Assembly: GCF_008727795.1 (NCBI RefSeq)
Contig: NZ_CP044222.1
Coordinates: 2,728,001-2,792,000, forward strand
DNA from: Nitrincola iocasae
GTDB lineage: Bacteria > Pseudomonadota > Gammaproteobacteria > Pseudomonadales > Balneatricaceae
Direction: 5' to 3'
Length of the DNA: 64,000 nt
Position numbers and translations under genes: made by a program. Below the pieces are notes generated by a model that saw only the letters and a program-made list of their open reading frames with translations, was not told where the DNA came from and did no database searches. Position 1 is the stretch's first letter; each line of letters begins with the position of its first letter. Shown here in pieces: positions 26,107-35,894 of this stretch.

Positions 26107-27975
26107 TCAGCGGCTTGCTTGATAGCGAAATTTCATGAATTTCTGCGCATTACTGAGTATCTGAAAAGCATCTTTCAGATTTTTTCGTTCAAAATCAGAC
26201 AAGGCTTCAGGGGCAATATTATTGTCCGGCTCCTCATTACCTTGTAATGACAAGGCTTGATGACGGATGCGCACCATCGAAATAAACTCCAGTGCATCAC
26301 GCAGATCCTGCCCTCGTCCACGCGGCAAAGTATCTGACTTGATTATATCATCCAGGCGTTCAAACGAATTACGTGCTGTGGATCCACTTGCCAGGGCATG
26401 CACACGCACCAAATCAGCCAAGGGAGCCGTACCACGTCGTTTCATATTAATGGTGTTATTGTGCCGACCATCTTTTTCCATGACAAAATCTTTGAAAAAT
26501 CCAAGTGGTGGCGTACGATTCAAGGCATTGCGTGCCATGCAGGCAAGAAAACGAGGGCTGCGCTGCGCTTTACGCACAATCATGTCATTCAGTTGATCTG
26601 CCCAGGTGGTTTTACCCCAGACACCATCCAGATCGAAGAAGATTGAACTGTGCAGCAATCCCTCAGCGCTGGGATTATCAATCCAGTCATTGAAATAGTC
26701 TGCCCATACCTGCCGCGGTTGCCGCCACTGGGTATTGGTCGCCATAATATTGCCGGTGCAATAGGTATAACCGCAGGCATCTAAACCGTCACTGACAAAT
26801 TCAGCCAGGGATTTAAAGTAGCTGTCGTGCTGCTGAGGATCAAAGGCATCATCCAGAATCATGGCGTTATCCTGATCGGTAACAATCAGCATTTCATCCC
26901 GAGCCATGGAGCCGAGCGCCAAAAAACAATAGGGTACTGGTGGTGGGCCGAATTTCTCTTCGCCCAACTCCAGCAAACGCTGTTTGAAGCTGCGCCCGAT
27001 CACCGCCATGGCACTGCCAACCATATGTGAATTAGCATCCTCGTTGACCATACGCACAAAGCAAGCGCGCACATCCGGCACCAGCGCTTTCAATTCTTCC
27101 AATGTTTGCTGGCGGAAAATACTGCTGACAACAAACAAGCTGTTCTGCGATTCATAACGAATGATGTCAGAAATTGCGATCACACCAATGGGCTTGTTGC
27201 GCTGCATGACTGGCAAATGATGCAAGTTGTAGCGCAGCATGGTCAGCATGGCTTCAAAGACATACTGATTCGCTTCGATGCTGATCAATGTTTCCGTCAT
27301 GATATCCGCTACCGGAGTCGCATAACCTATACCGGCGGCAACCACACGGGTGCGCAAGTCCCGGTCGGTAATAATGCCAGCCATAGGCGACTCACCGGCC
27401 TGATTGTCAGGATGCATGATCAGCAAGGAGGAAATCGATTCTTCCGTCATTTTCTGTGCCGCCTGCTGTACCGTCACCTCAGAGGTCATCATCACCGGCT
27501 CACGACTGATTAATGACGAGACCCGCGATGTCATTAACTCATTGGCATCTTCACGCCGGGACACAGCCTGACGCAGACGGGTGCGATCCTCTATCTCGAC
27601 AGCATCAGCAAATTGCTCAAATTGCTCAAATAGCTCGGTAAACACGGGTTCGGGCACAAAATAGATCAGCGTATCTTCCAGTGCTTTGGCTGGAAAGCGG
27701 ATCTGTTTATTGCGCATCAAGCCGAACTCACCAAAAAAACCGCCTTCGGATAAGCGGTTGTAGAGGTCACCATTACGCCGAAACACTTCAACTGCACCGG
27801 AACGTATCACGTGCAGGGCATCCACTTCCTGACCAAATTCCAGGATTTGAGTACCGGCTTTGAAGTAGCCAACCTCAATCTGACTGGCAACCCAGGAGAG
27901 AGTCTCTTCAGGCAACTCGCCGAAAGGCGGAAATCGTCTAATAAAATCCAGTACTTCGATCGGCTCAACCTGCAT
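26107..27975 (-). CDS. cNMP-binding/CBS/DUF294 putative nucleotidyltransferase signalling protein
   Basis: A 622-residue cytoplasmic protein. Order: cyclic-nucleotide-binding-like domain (about 15-130, AGTQILEFGQEVDALHVI, GGFFGEFGLM); paired CBS domains (about 150-285, IITDRDLRTRVVAAG, ISDII); DUF294 nucleotidyltransferase core (about 300-440, LGSMARDEMLIVTDQDNA, resembling GlnD-type catalytic loops); and the DUF294 C-terminal domain. Such proteins probably act as regulators, possibly modifying a neighbour. It is encoded before the exonuclease and after the BCCT gene, all on the minus strand. Confidence 0.87.
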   Translation of the reverse strand: MQVEPIEVLDFIRRFPPFGELPEETLSWVASQIEVGYFKAGTQILEFGQEVDALHVIRSGAVEVFRRNGDLYNRLSEGGFFGEFGLMRNKQIRFPAKALEDTLIYFVPEPVFTELFEQFEQFADAVEIEDRTRLRQAVSRREDANELMTSRVSSLISREPVMMTSEVTVQQAAQKMTEESISSLLIMHPDNQAGESPMAGIITDRDLRTRVVAAGIGYATPVADIMTETLISIEANQYVFEAMLTMLRYNLHHLPVMQRNKPIGVIAISDIIRYESQNSLFVVSSIFRQQTLEELKALVPDVRACFVRMVNEDANSHMVGSAMAVIGRSFKQRLLELGEEKFGPPPVPYCFLALGSMARDEMLIVTDQDNAMILDDAFDPQQHDSYFKSLAEFVSDGLDACGYTYCTGNIMATNTQWRQPRQVWADYFNDWIDNPSAEGLLHSSIFFDLDGVWGKTTWADQLNDMIVRKAQRSPRFLACMARNALNRTPPLGFFKDFVMEKDGRHNNTINMKRRGTAPLADLVRVHALASGSTARNSFERLDDIIKSDTLPRGRGQDLRDALEFISMVRIRHQALSLQGNEEPDNNIAPEALSDFERKNLKDAFQILSNAQKFMKFRYQASR

Positions 27976-28080
27976 GATTGGCCCTCTTGTTTAGTGCAGA
28001 CGCGATGAAACTACACCACGAGACGAACAGCGGCAGATTCAGCGTATCTGCCAGTGTTCGCCTGTGGCAAGCGTGTGGGT

Positions 28081-29715
28081 CTAGCCAACTCGCGGCTCAG
28101 TTGCCAAGCCCTTCAAAGTGGCTACGCAAGCAACCAGCAACACGATAGTGAAAGGAAAACCGGTGGATACTGCCATGGCTTGCAATGCCACCAGACCACC
28201 GCCTAACAGTAAGGCTACAGCAATTAACCCCTCAAAAGTGCACCAGAACACCCGCTGAGGTGTCGGCGCATTCACCTTGCCGCCAGCGGCAATGGTATCT
28301 ATAACCAGAGAACCCGAGTCAGACGACGTTACGAAGAACACCACCACCAGAATAATGGCGATGAATGAGGTGATCTGAGCCAGGGGCAGAACATCCAGCA
28401 TACTGAACAACTGCAAGGGTAATGCAGCATCAGCTGCATCTGTATATCCACCCACAAACTGGCTGATCGCGGTACCACCGAATACGGTCATCCAAAGAAC
28501 ACAGGCTGCTGACGGAATCAGCAAGACCGAAACCATAAACTCACGCACGGTACGTCCACGAGAGACACGGGCGATAAACATGCCGACAAAAGGTGACCAG
28601 GATATCCACCAGGCCCAATAGAAAGCCGTCCAGCCAGACGCAAAGTTGGAATCCTCACGCCCTATTGGGTTTGACAATGCCGGTAAGTGCTCGAAATAGG
28701 CCGCCAGATTGGCAAAAAAGCCAGTCAGAATAGCCAGAGTTGGCCCCACTATAATAACGAACAACATTAACAATATAGCCAATGTCATATTGATTTCTGA
28801 CAAACGCTTAACCCCGGCCTCCAGACCCGCCACCACCGACAGCATGGCAATCATAGTGATACCAAAAATCAGCAGTACCTGAGTTGTAGTTCCTTGCGGT
28901 AAATCAAACAGATAATTCAGACCTGCCGCCGCTTGAGAGGCACCAAAACCCAAAGAGGTAGCCAGGCCAAACAATGTTGCAAACACAGCCAATATATCAA
29001 TTATATGTCCAGGCCAGCCCCATATACGCTCACCCAATAAAGGATAGAACACTGAACGCATAGTCAGAGGCAGCCCTTTATTGAATGAAAACAGTGCCAA
29101 ACCTAAGGCAATCACGGCATAGATAGCCCAAGGGTGTAATCCCCAGTGATAAATAGTAGCGGCCATCGCCAGACGCTCAGCTCCCAGAGCATCACCCGCA
29201 GCGGCACCTAGCGGAGCCCAGTCTGTACGCACCCCATTTTCCATCACCGTACCGCCCATAGAGGACGCAAAGTGCGACAGAGGTTCGGACACACCGAAAA
29301 ACATCAGCCCGATACCCATACCTGCTGCAAACAGCATGGAGAACCAGCCCAAATAGCTAAAATCAGGTTTGGCTTCGGTCCCGCCCAAGCGCACCTTACC
29401 CATAGGCGATACAATCAGAAACAGGCAGACCAATACAAAAATATTGCCCGCACTGATGAAGAACCAGTCCAGATTAGACGTGAGCCAGTTACGCAAACCA
29501 TTAAAGCTCGGTTCCAACTGGCTCTGAAATACCAAGGTTAATATAACGAACGCGATGACAGTCAACCCTGAAATCATAAACACGCGGTTATGAATATCCA
29601 GACCAAACGGACCAATTTTCAGTTCGATATTATCTTGGCCGATCTGATAATCCGTATCGATGGGGTTGACTTTACCATCGGGTATCATCGGGTCTTTCGA
29701 ATCATGCTCACTCAT
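28081..29715 (-). CDS. BCCT-family osmolyte/betaine-choline-carnitine transporter
   Basis: A 544-residue protein with twelve membrane segments. The substrate-region signature is WAWWISWSPFVGMFIARVSR and the sodium-site region is FVTSSDSGSLVID. The conserved GMGIGLMFFGVSEPLSHFA is present near residue 135. It takes up glycine betaine, choline or a related compound, probably with sodium. Gene order with the DUF294 and exonuclease genes (105-nt gap) suggests common regulation. Confidence 0.9.
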   Translation of the reverse strand: MSEHDSKDPMIPDGKVNPIDTDYQIGQDNIELKIGPFGLDIHNRVFMISGLTVIAFVILTLVFQSQLEPSFNGLRNWLTSNLDWFFISAGNIFVLVCLFLIVSPMGKVRLGGTEAKPDFSYLGWFSMLFAAGMGIGLMFFGVSEPLSHFASSMGGTVMENGVRTDWAPLGAAAGDALGAERLAMAATIYHWGLHPWAIYAVIALGLALFSFNKGLPLTMRSVFYPLLGERIWGWPGHIIDILAVFATLFGLATSLGFGASQAAAGLNYLFDLPQGTTTQVLLIFGITMIAMLSVVAGLEAGVKRLSEINMTLAILLMLFVIIVGPTLAILTGFFANLAAYFEHLPALSNPIGREDSNFASGWTAFYWAWWISWSPFVGMFIARVSRGRTVREFMVSVLLIPSAACVLWMTVFGGTAISQFVGGYTDAADAALPLQLFSMLDVLPLAQITSFIAIILVVVFFVTSSDSGSLVIDTIAAGGKVNAPTPQRVFWCTFEGLIAVALLLGGGLVALQAMAVSTGFPFTIVLLVACVATLKGLATEPRVG

Positions 29716-29976
29716 GATGACAAAGCTCCATTAGGTTTAAGGCGGGTTAAAGCAGTCTTTTACCCTAACAGCTACGCCCTTTATTTTCCAGGCAGCATAC
29801 GGCATAGACCAGCCGATTACCGACACTTATCCCTTTAAAATAAAATGGTATAAAGTCTGATTAAGTATTTACGAACCCCTCTACTTATGTACTATGTTGA
29901 CTATAATAAAATAAAAAAGTGACCTGTTTAATTACCAGGGCACGTATGAACGACCAGAGTCATAACAGGGTAATCC

Positions 29977-32400
29977 ATGCAAGCAAGCCTATTGATTATT
30001 TACCTTATGGCCGCGCTGACACCCTGGCTGTACAGTAAATACACAGCTCGTAGCAGTTACCTGTTGGCACTCATTCCAGCAGGGTTAACACTGTGGTTCG
30101 CCTTCCAGATTCCGCTCATAGCAAGGGGTGAAATACTGGTTCATGAATACGCCTGGATTCCGGGTCTGGATATATCGCTAACGATGGTCCTGGACGGGCT
30201 CTCACTGCTGTTTGCCCTGCTGATCTGTGGCATAGGCACCTTTATCATCCTCTTCGCGGGTAGCTATCTCAAAGGGCATGAATCACTTGCCCGCTTTATG
30301 GTGATATTGCTGGCCTTTATGGCCTCCATGTTGGGTCTGGTACTGGCTGACAACCTGATCACCCTGTTTGTCTTCTGGGAGCTGACCAGTATGACCTCTT
30401 ATCTGCTGATTGGCTTTAACCACCAGAGTGCCGAAGCTCGCAAGGCGGCTCTACAGGGCTTAATTGTCACCGTGGCTGGCGGTCTGGCACTGCTGGCAGG
30501 CCTTGTCATGCTCGCGGGTGCAGGCGGCAGTTACTCGTTACAGGAAATACTCAACACGTCTGAAGTGCTTACTGAGCATCCGCTTTATGTCGGCATGCTG
30601 ATCTGTTTGTTGCTGGGAGCTTTTACCAAGTCAGCACAATTCCCTTTTCACTTTTGGCTACCCAATGCCATGGCGGCACCAACCCCCGTCAGTGCCTACC
30701 TTCACTCTGCCACCATGGTTAAGGCTGGCATCTACCTGATGGCGCGGCTGCAACCAGAGTTGGGAGGTACCGAACTCTGGACCACCATACTAACCAGCTT
30801 CGGTGCATTGACCATGCTGACGGGCGCCTTTATGGCAATTCGCAGTACTGACCTGAAAAAATTATTGGCTTATTCAACCGTGATGGCATTAGGTACGCTG
30901 ACATTTCTATTGGGATTGGGCACTGAAACAGCCATGGTCGCATTTGCGGCCTACTTGTTAGCACACGCTCTCTACAAAGGCGCGCTGTTTATGCTCGCCG
31001 GTATTATTGACCATGAAACCGGCACCCGTGATGTCACACAATTGGGTGGCCTGAGAAAACGCATGCCGATCACCGCCCTCTGCACATTGGTTGCAGCACT
31101 TTCATTAGCGGGCCTGCCGCCATTGTTTGGTTTTGTTGCCAAAGAGCTGTTACTTGAATCGCTACTGGACGGCCCGGTGGGCATTGCCATCCTGTTGATG
31201 GTGATCACGTCCGCGATTCTGTTGGTTGCCGTCGCGGCAGTGATTGCCCTGCGTCCCTTTTATGGACGCTTTATTCCTCAGGCTCGTACCATACATGAAG
31301 CGCCAAAACTAATGCTGGCGGGTCCAGTGGTGCTGACCATGCTGTCATTGGCATTCGGACTCATGCCCGGTATTGTAGGCAACTTCATGACCCTACCGGC
31401 TTCGACTGCTGTTGCAGGACGACCGATTGAGGGCTATCTGTCGCTCTGGCACGGCATCAACCTGCCATTGCTAATCTCTCTGCTCAGCCTGGCTGCAGGT
31501 TACTTTTGCTATCATCATTGGAATACACTGCGCGATACCCTGGCTGTGCTCAACCCGATTATTCGGCGTGGACCGGAAGCCGGCTATTTCCGCTTTATGC
31601 AGGGCATTGTTGTCGTTGCTGAATGGCAAACACGGCTGCTGCAAAACGGCTCAATACGCAACTACCTGCGGACCATTCTGCTGAGCTTTATCGGCATCAC
31701 CGGTTATACTCTATTGTGGCGCCATGAGCTTCACTGGAACTGGGACGTAAGCCTTTATCTCCATGAAACAGTGATTGTACTGATCTTAATTTCAGCCGCC
31801 ATTTCAGCCGCCATCACCCACTCCCGACTCGGAGCTGTCGCGTCCATGGGCGCTGTAGGCTTTTGTGTTGCCTTGATCTTTATTCTGTTCAGTGCAACCG
31901 ATCTGGGCATTACACAAATTCTGGTAGAAACCCTGACCGTCATACTGCTGGTACTGGTGCTGTTTCGTCTACCAGGCTTTTCCAACATTTCCACACCAGC
32001 CCAGCGAGGGCGAGACGCCTTTGTTGCCATACTGACAGGCGTTCTGATCACCCTGCTGATTATGATGACCATCGATGTACAGCTGTTCCCTGCTATTTCT
32101 GATTACATGGTCGAAAACAGCCAGCCATTGGCTTATGGACGCAATATCGTCAATGTCATTCTGGTGGATTATCGAGCGCTGGATACGCTGGGAGAGATGT
32201 TTGTCCTGGCACTGGCCGCGCTGGGTGTTTATGCCATGATCAAGTTCCGCCCGGACACCCAACCCGGTGGCAATCATTATGCTGGCACCTTGATCCTGCC
32301 TCCCAAGCAGCTACATGAAAAATATATTGTGCACTCCCTGGATGAACTCAAAGCCCAGCAGGAAACACCTTCAGCCAGTGCCAGGAAGGAGGAACGTTAA
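29977..32400 (+). CDS. mnhA: Mrp Na+/H+ antiporter subunit A
   Basis: An 807-residue NuoL-like membrane protein. The proton-channel core has SYLLIGFNHQS, the quinone-family motif AAPTPVSAYLHSATMVKAG, and GALFMLAGI. The C-terminal third carries the MrpA-specific extension with GITQILVETLTVILLVLVLF (MrpB-like). It is the first gene of a seven-gene mnh operon, and its length fits a separate A subunit not fused to B. It works with MnhB-G as a Na+(Li+)/H+ antiporter in the inner membrane. Confidence 0.94.
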   Translation: MQASLLIIYLMAALTPWLYSKYTARSSYLLALIPAGLTLWFAFQIPLIARGEILVHEYAWIPGLDISLTMVLDGLSLLFALLICGIGTFIILFAGSYLKGHESLARFMVILLAFMASMLGLVLADNLITLFVFWELTSMTSYLLIGFNHQSAEARKAALQGLIVTVAGGLALLAGLVMLAGAGGSYSLQEILNTSEVLTEHPLYVGMLICLLLGAFTKSAQFPFHFWLPNAMAAPTPVSAYLHSATMVKAGIYLMARLQPELGGTELWTTILTSFGALTMLTGAFMAIRSTDLKKLLAYSTVMALGTLTFLLGLGTETAMVAFAAYLLAHALYKGALFMLAGIIDHETGTRDVTQLGGLRKRMPITALCTLVAALSLAGLPPLFGFVAKELLLESLLDGPVGIAILLMVITSAILLVAVAAVIALRPFYGRFIPQARTIHEAPKLMLAGPVVLTMLSLAFGLMPGIVGNFMTLPASTAVAGRPIEGYLSLWHGINLPLLISLLSLAAGYFCYHHWNTLRDTLAVLNPIIRRGPEAGYFRFMQGIVVVAEWQTRLLQNGSIRNYLRTILLSFIGITGYTLLWRHELHWNWDVSLYLHETVIVLILISAAISAAITHSRLGAVASMGAVGFCVALIFILFSATDLGITQILVETLTVILLVLVLFRLPGFSNISTPAQRGRDAFVAILTGVLITLLIMMTIDVQLFPAISDYMVENSQPLAYGRNIVNVILVDYRALDTLGEMFVLALAALGVYAMIKFRPDTQPGGNHYAGTLILPPKQLHEKYIVHSLDELKAQQETPSASARKEER

Positions 32401-32401
32401 G

Positions 32402-32833
32402 ATGATGAAGCCAGGCACACTGATATTGCATGTCGCCGCACGTTTTCTGGTGCCATTACAACTGTTGTTTTCAGTTTTCCTGCTGCTGCGTGGCCATAAT
32501 GAACCGGGCGGCGGCTTTATTGCAGGCCTGGTTGCCTGTGGCGCGTTTGCACTTTACCTGTTCACCTTCGGTGCTGTCGCCACGCGTGATCTGATGCGGG
32601 TAGATCCACGCAATCTGATTGGATTTGGCCTGTTTTTAGCGATGTTTTCCATTTTCCCTGCTGGATTCCAGGGCCAGGCCTTTCTGACAGCACAGTGGTG
32701 GCCAGTCACTCTGCCTGGCGGTAACGAAATTAAATTATCTACACCGCTGATGTTTGATATTGGCGTTTACTTTACGGTATTTGGCTCAGTGATGCTGATG
32801 CTGATTGCCTTAACTGAAACCGAAGAGCGCTGA
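32402..32833 (+). CDS. mnhB: Mrp antiporter subunit B
   Basis: A 143-residue protein from ATG 32402 (MMKPGTLILHVAARFLVPLQ), one base after the mnhA stop; ribosome site AGGAGG lies in the mnhA end. Four hydrophobic segments; the conserved HNEPGGGFIAGLVA is the MnhB hallmark. An in-frame upstream start at 32315 would run inside mnhA and is unlikely. Confidence 0.93.
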   Translation: MMKPGTLILHVAARFLVPLQLLFSVFLLLRGHNEPGGGFIAGLVACGAFALYLFTFGAVATRDLMRVDPRNLIGFGLFLAMFSIFPAGFQGQAFLTAQWWPVTLPGGNEIKLSTPLMFDIGVYFTVFGSVMLMLIALTETEER

Positions 32834-32848
32834 TGCGCAGGAGATAAC

Positions 32849-33196
32849 ATGGAACCGGTTATGGCCATCGTTGTCGGCTGCCTGTATGCCGCCGCGATTT
32901 ATATGATGCTCAGACGCAGTATCGTCAAATTGGTTATTGGCTTGATGTTACTGTCCAATGCCGCCAACCTGCTGATTTTCACCTCAGCCGGCATGACCCG
33001 AGGTGCACCACCCTTGATTCCGGTCGGCGCCATGCAACCTGATGGCATTATTGCTGATCCCTTGCCGCAGGCCTTGATCCTGACTGCCATCGTTATAGCT
33101 TTTGGCGTACTGGCATTTTCCGTAGTTCTTATTCACCGGGCTTATAACATCATTCATACAGACAATCTTGATCAGATGAAGGATACCGATACGTGA
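32849..33196 (+). CDS. mnhC: Mrp antiporter subunit C
   Basis: A 115-residue NuoK-like protein with three membrane segments. It has LRRSIVKLVIGLMLLSNAAN and DPLPQALILTAIVIAFG, typical of MnhC. The gene starts after GCAGGAGATAAC and overlaps mnhD by four bases (GTGA). Confidence 0.93.
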   Translation: MEPVMAIVVGCLYAAAIYMMLRRSIVKLVIGLMLLSNAANLLIFTSAGMTRGAPPLIPVGAMQPDGIIADPLPQALILTAIVIAFGVLAFSVVLIHRAYNIIHTDNLDQMKDTDT

Positions 33197-34698
33197 GCCC
33201 CGAAGTTGCCCTGCCGATCATTATTCCACTCCTGACAGGCACGCTGACACTGCTCGCCTGGCGTTCGAATAGTGTTCAGAAAGCACTCTCTGTGGTGGGT
33301 AGTATCGCGCTACTGACGTCCAGCATCTGGCTACTCAACAGCGTGCAGGAGCAGGGACATGTTGTGATGTATATGGGTGGCTGGCTAGCTCCCTATGGTA
33401 TTACATTGGTAGCGGATATGCTCAGTGCCATCATGGTGATTTTGACCGGAATGATGGCCGTGGCTATTGCCATTTACTCTTTAGCTTCAATCTCTGCAAG
33501 CCACGAACGCTTTGGTTATTACCCGCTGATGCATTTGCTACTAGCCGGTGTGGCCGGTTCCTTTCTCACTGGTGATATTTTCAACCTGTATGTCTGGTTT
33601 GAGGTGATGCTGGTCGCTTCTTTCGCACTATTAATTCTCGGTGGTGAGCGTGCCCAGATGGAAGGTGCAGTTAAGTATGTCACCCTGAACCTGCTTTCTT
33701 CAGCTATTTTCCTCAGTGCCGTAGGCTTGCTTTACGGCCTGGTCGGTACGTTGAATATGGCGGATATTGCGGTAAAACTGTCTCAAGCCGAACAGACTGG
33801 CATGGTGGATGTTATCGCGGTGATGTTTATGCTGGCCTTTGGCATTAAAGCCGCCGCTTTCCCGCTGTTTTTCTGGCTTCCAGCGTCGTATCATACCGGC
33901 CCGGTAGCTGTATCGGCACTGTTTGCCGGACTGTTAACCAAAGTGGGGGTCTATGCGCTCTTCCGGGTATTTACGCTAATTTTTAATCAGAGCCCGGAGT
34001 TTACCCACTCTATTTTACTCTGGGTAGCAGCCTTCACCATGCTCACTGGGGTATTGGGCGCCGCGGCACAATTTGAGTTTCGTCGCATACTGTCGTTTCA
34101 TATTGTCAGCCAAATCGGCTATATGATTCTTGGGCTGGCGCTCTATACCCCACTGGCCATCATTGGTGGGGTGTTTTATATCACGCACCATATCATTGTA
34201 AAAACTAACCTGTTCCTGATCAGTGGTATTGCACACCGTTTACTCGGCACCTATGACCTGAACAAATTGGGTGGCATTTATAAATCACGCCCCGTGTTAA
34301 GCATCCTGTTTCTGATACCCGCTCTTTCTCTGGCAGGTTTACCGCCTCTTTCGGGCTTTTTTGCCAAATTCATTGTCATACGTGCCGGCATTGAAGCTGA
34401 AGCCTGGGTAGTAACCGGGATCGCACTGTTAGTAGGCTTACTGACCCTCTATTCCATGATTAAAATCTGGGCAGAAGCTTTCTGGAAAACCTTACCGGAA
34501 GAAACCGATGGCAGTGGCCTGAATCAGGTCATGACGCCCTCACTCGCTGCGCTTTATCTACCTGTCATTCTTCTGGCTAGCTGCACTCTGTTTATCGGCC
34601 TGAATGGCCAACCCATCTATTTGATGGCTGAATTTTCAGCGCAGCAGTTGCTGAATCCAGCCGGTTATATTGAAGCAGTATTGGGGGTGAAACCATGA
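33193..34698 (+). CDS. mnhD: Mrp antiporter subunit D
   Basis: A 501-residue NuoN/NuoM-like subunit with a GTG start that overlaps the mnhC stop. Family features are YVWFEVMLVASFALLILGG, FFWLPASYHTGPVAVSALFA, and LFLISGIAHRL. It forms a second proton pathway beside MnhA. Confidence 0.93.
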   Translation: MSPEVALPIIIPLLTGTLTLLAWRSNSVQKALSVVGSIALLTSSIWLLNSVQEQGHVVMYMGGWLAPYGITLVADMLSAIMVILTGMMAVAIAIYSLASISASHERFGYYPLMHLLLAGVAGSFLTGDIFNLYVWFEVMLVASFALLILGGERAQMEGAVKYVTLNLLSSAIFLSAVGLLYGLVGTLNMADIAVKLSQAEQTGMVDVIAVMFMLAFGIKAAAFPLFFWLPASYHTGPVAVSALFAGLLTKVGVYALFRVFTLIFNQSPEFTHSILLWVAAFTMLTGVLGAAAQFEFRRILSFHIVSQIGYMILGLALYTPLAIIGGVFYITHHIIVKTNLFLISGIAHRLLGTYDLNKLGGIYKSRPVLSILFLIPALSLAGLPPLSGFFAKFIVIRAGIEAEAWVVTGIALLVGLLTLYSMIKIWAEAFWKTLPEETDGSGLNQVMTPSLAALYLPVILLASCTLFIGLNGQPIYLMAEFSAQQLLNPAGYIEAVLGVKP

Positions 34699-35168
34699 TG
34701 GCGTTTATGTGGAACCTGCTTCTGGCATTGATTTGGGTGGTGCTGACAGGGGACCTGAGTGGCTTCAATTTGTTCGCCGGTCTGGTGGTGGGCTATCTGG
34801 TACTTGGCTTGATGCAACGCCAGGTTCCAATACTGCGTGGCTACACTAGCCGTTTGCCGCGATTGATCCGCTTTATGTGCTTTTTTTTCAAAGAATTGTT
34901 CATAGCCAATCTGAAAGTGGCGTTCGATATCATCACTCCCATCTGGTACATGAAGCCAGGCGTCATTGCCATGCCACTGGAAGCCAATACAGAAATGGAG
35001 ATTAGTATGGTAGCTAACCTGATTTCACTGACACCGGGTACGCTCAGCCTTGATGTATCAGATGATCGCCGCGTACTGTTTATTCATGCCATGTTTCTGG
35101 ACGATGAACAGGCAGTCCGTGATGGCCTCAAAGAGATGGAACGTCGGGTGCTTGAGATCCTGCGCTAA
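34695..35168 (+). CDS. mnhE: Mrp antiporter subunit E
   Basis: A 157-residue protein overlapping mnhD by four bases (ATGA). Two or three N-terminal membrane segments are followed by a soluble part with LISLTPGTLSLDVS and LFIHAMFLDDE, typical of MnhE. It is part of the antiporter complex and likely peripheral in function. Confidence 0.93.
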   Translation: MMAFMWNLLLALIWVVLTGDLSGFNLFAGLVVGYLVLGLMQRQVPILRGYTSRLPRLIRFMCFFFKELFIANLKVAFDIITPIWYMKPGVIAMPLEANTEMEISMVANLISLTPGTLSLDVSDDRRVLFIHAMFLDDEQAVRDGLKEMERRVLEILR

Positions 35169-35189
35169 CCAAGACTAATAGGAGGACGC

Positions 35190-35459
35190 GTGCAACTAGT
35201 CATTTACCTGACCTTTGCCTTTCTAAGTTTGGCGATGATACTGATTTTTATCCGTCTGACTCTAGGCCCGACACTGCCTGACCGCATTGTAGCACTGGAG
35301 ATGTTCGCCTCTGTCATTGTCGCGATGATCGGTGCCTATGCCATTTACACTGATACCGCCAGTTTTATTGATGTTGCTATCGTCGCGGCACTGACGGCTT
35401 TTCTTGCCGCGATAGGTTTTGCGCGTTTTCTGGAACGAGGAGGCCCACGAGATGATTGA
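35190..35459 (+). CDS. mnhF: Mrp antiporter subunit F
   Basis: An 89-residue protein with three membrane segments and the GPTLPDRIVALEMF motif of MnhF. It starts with GTG after a strong AGGAGG site at 35181-35186. The 3' end overlaps mnhG by 8 nt. Confidence 0.93.
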   Translation: MQLVIYLTFAFLSLAMILIFIRLTLGPTLPDRIVALEMFASVIVAMIGAYAIYTDTASFIDVAIVAALTAFLAAIGFARFLERGGPRDD

Positions 35460-35892
35460 GTGGATTATAAAAATCCTGATGCTGTCCAGCTCGCTGTTTA
35501 TTCTCCTGGCCGCTATTGGGGTGCTACGCCTGCCTGACTTGCTCACCCGCATGCATGCCAGCACCAAAGCTGGTGCACTAGGTATAAACTTGATGATGAT
35601 CGCCGTCAGCTTTCATTTTTTTGATGCTGTGGTATTTGCCAAAAGTCTGGCGGTGATTATGTTTATCTTAATCACCGCCCCGGTCGCCGCCCATGCCATT
35701 GGCCGGGCTGGCTACTTTGTAGGTGTTCCCGTCTGGTCAAAAACCATCAAGGATGAACTGATCAACTGTTATGATCCTGATAGCCATCGCCTGATGAGTG
35801 GCCTGGAAACAGAAGAGGAACTGGAGATTTATCGCCAGAACCTTGACCTCAAACCGCGTATACGTGTTAACCGCCAGGAGCGCAACGACTGA
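35452..35892 (+). CDS. mnhG: Mrp antiporter subunit G
   Basis: A 146-residue protein from ATG 35452 (MIEWIIKILML); GAGGAGG lies 8 nt upstream inside mnhF. It has three membrane segments and LLAAIGVLRLPDLLTRMHAS, the MnhG signature, and HAIGRAGY after it. The hydrophilic C-terminal tail of about 45 residues is longer than in short family members. It is the last mnh gene and is convergent with the aminopeptidase, with a 2-nt gap. Confidence 0.93.
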   Translation: MIEWIIKILMLSSSLFILLAAIGVLRLPDLLTRMHASTKAGALGINLMMIAVSFHFFDAVVFAKSLAVIMFILITAPVAAHAIGRAGYFVGVPVWSKTIKDELINCYDPDSHRLMSGLETEEELEIYRQNLDLKPRIRVNRQERND

Positions 35893-35894
35893 AC

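Noticed and set aside
32315..32401. Upstream extension of mnhB
   Set aside because: It overlaps the end of mnhA; the ATG at 32402 has an AGGAGG site and matches the family start.
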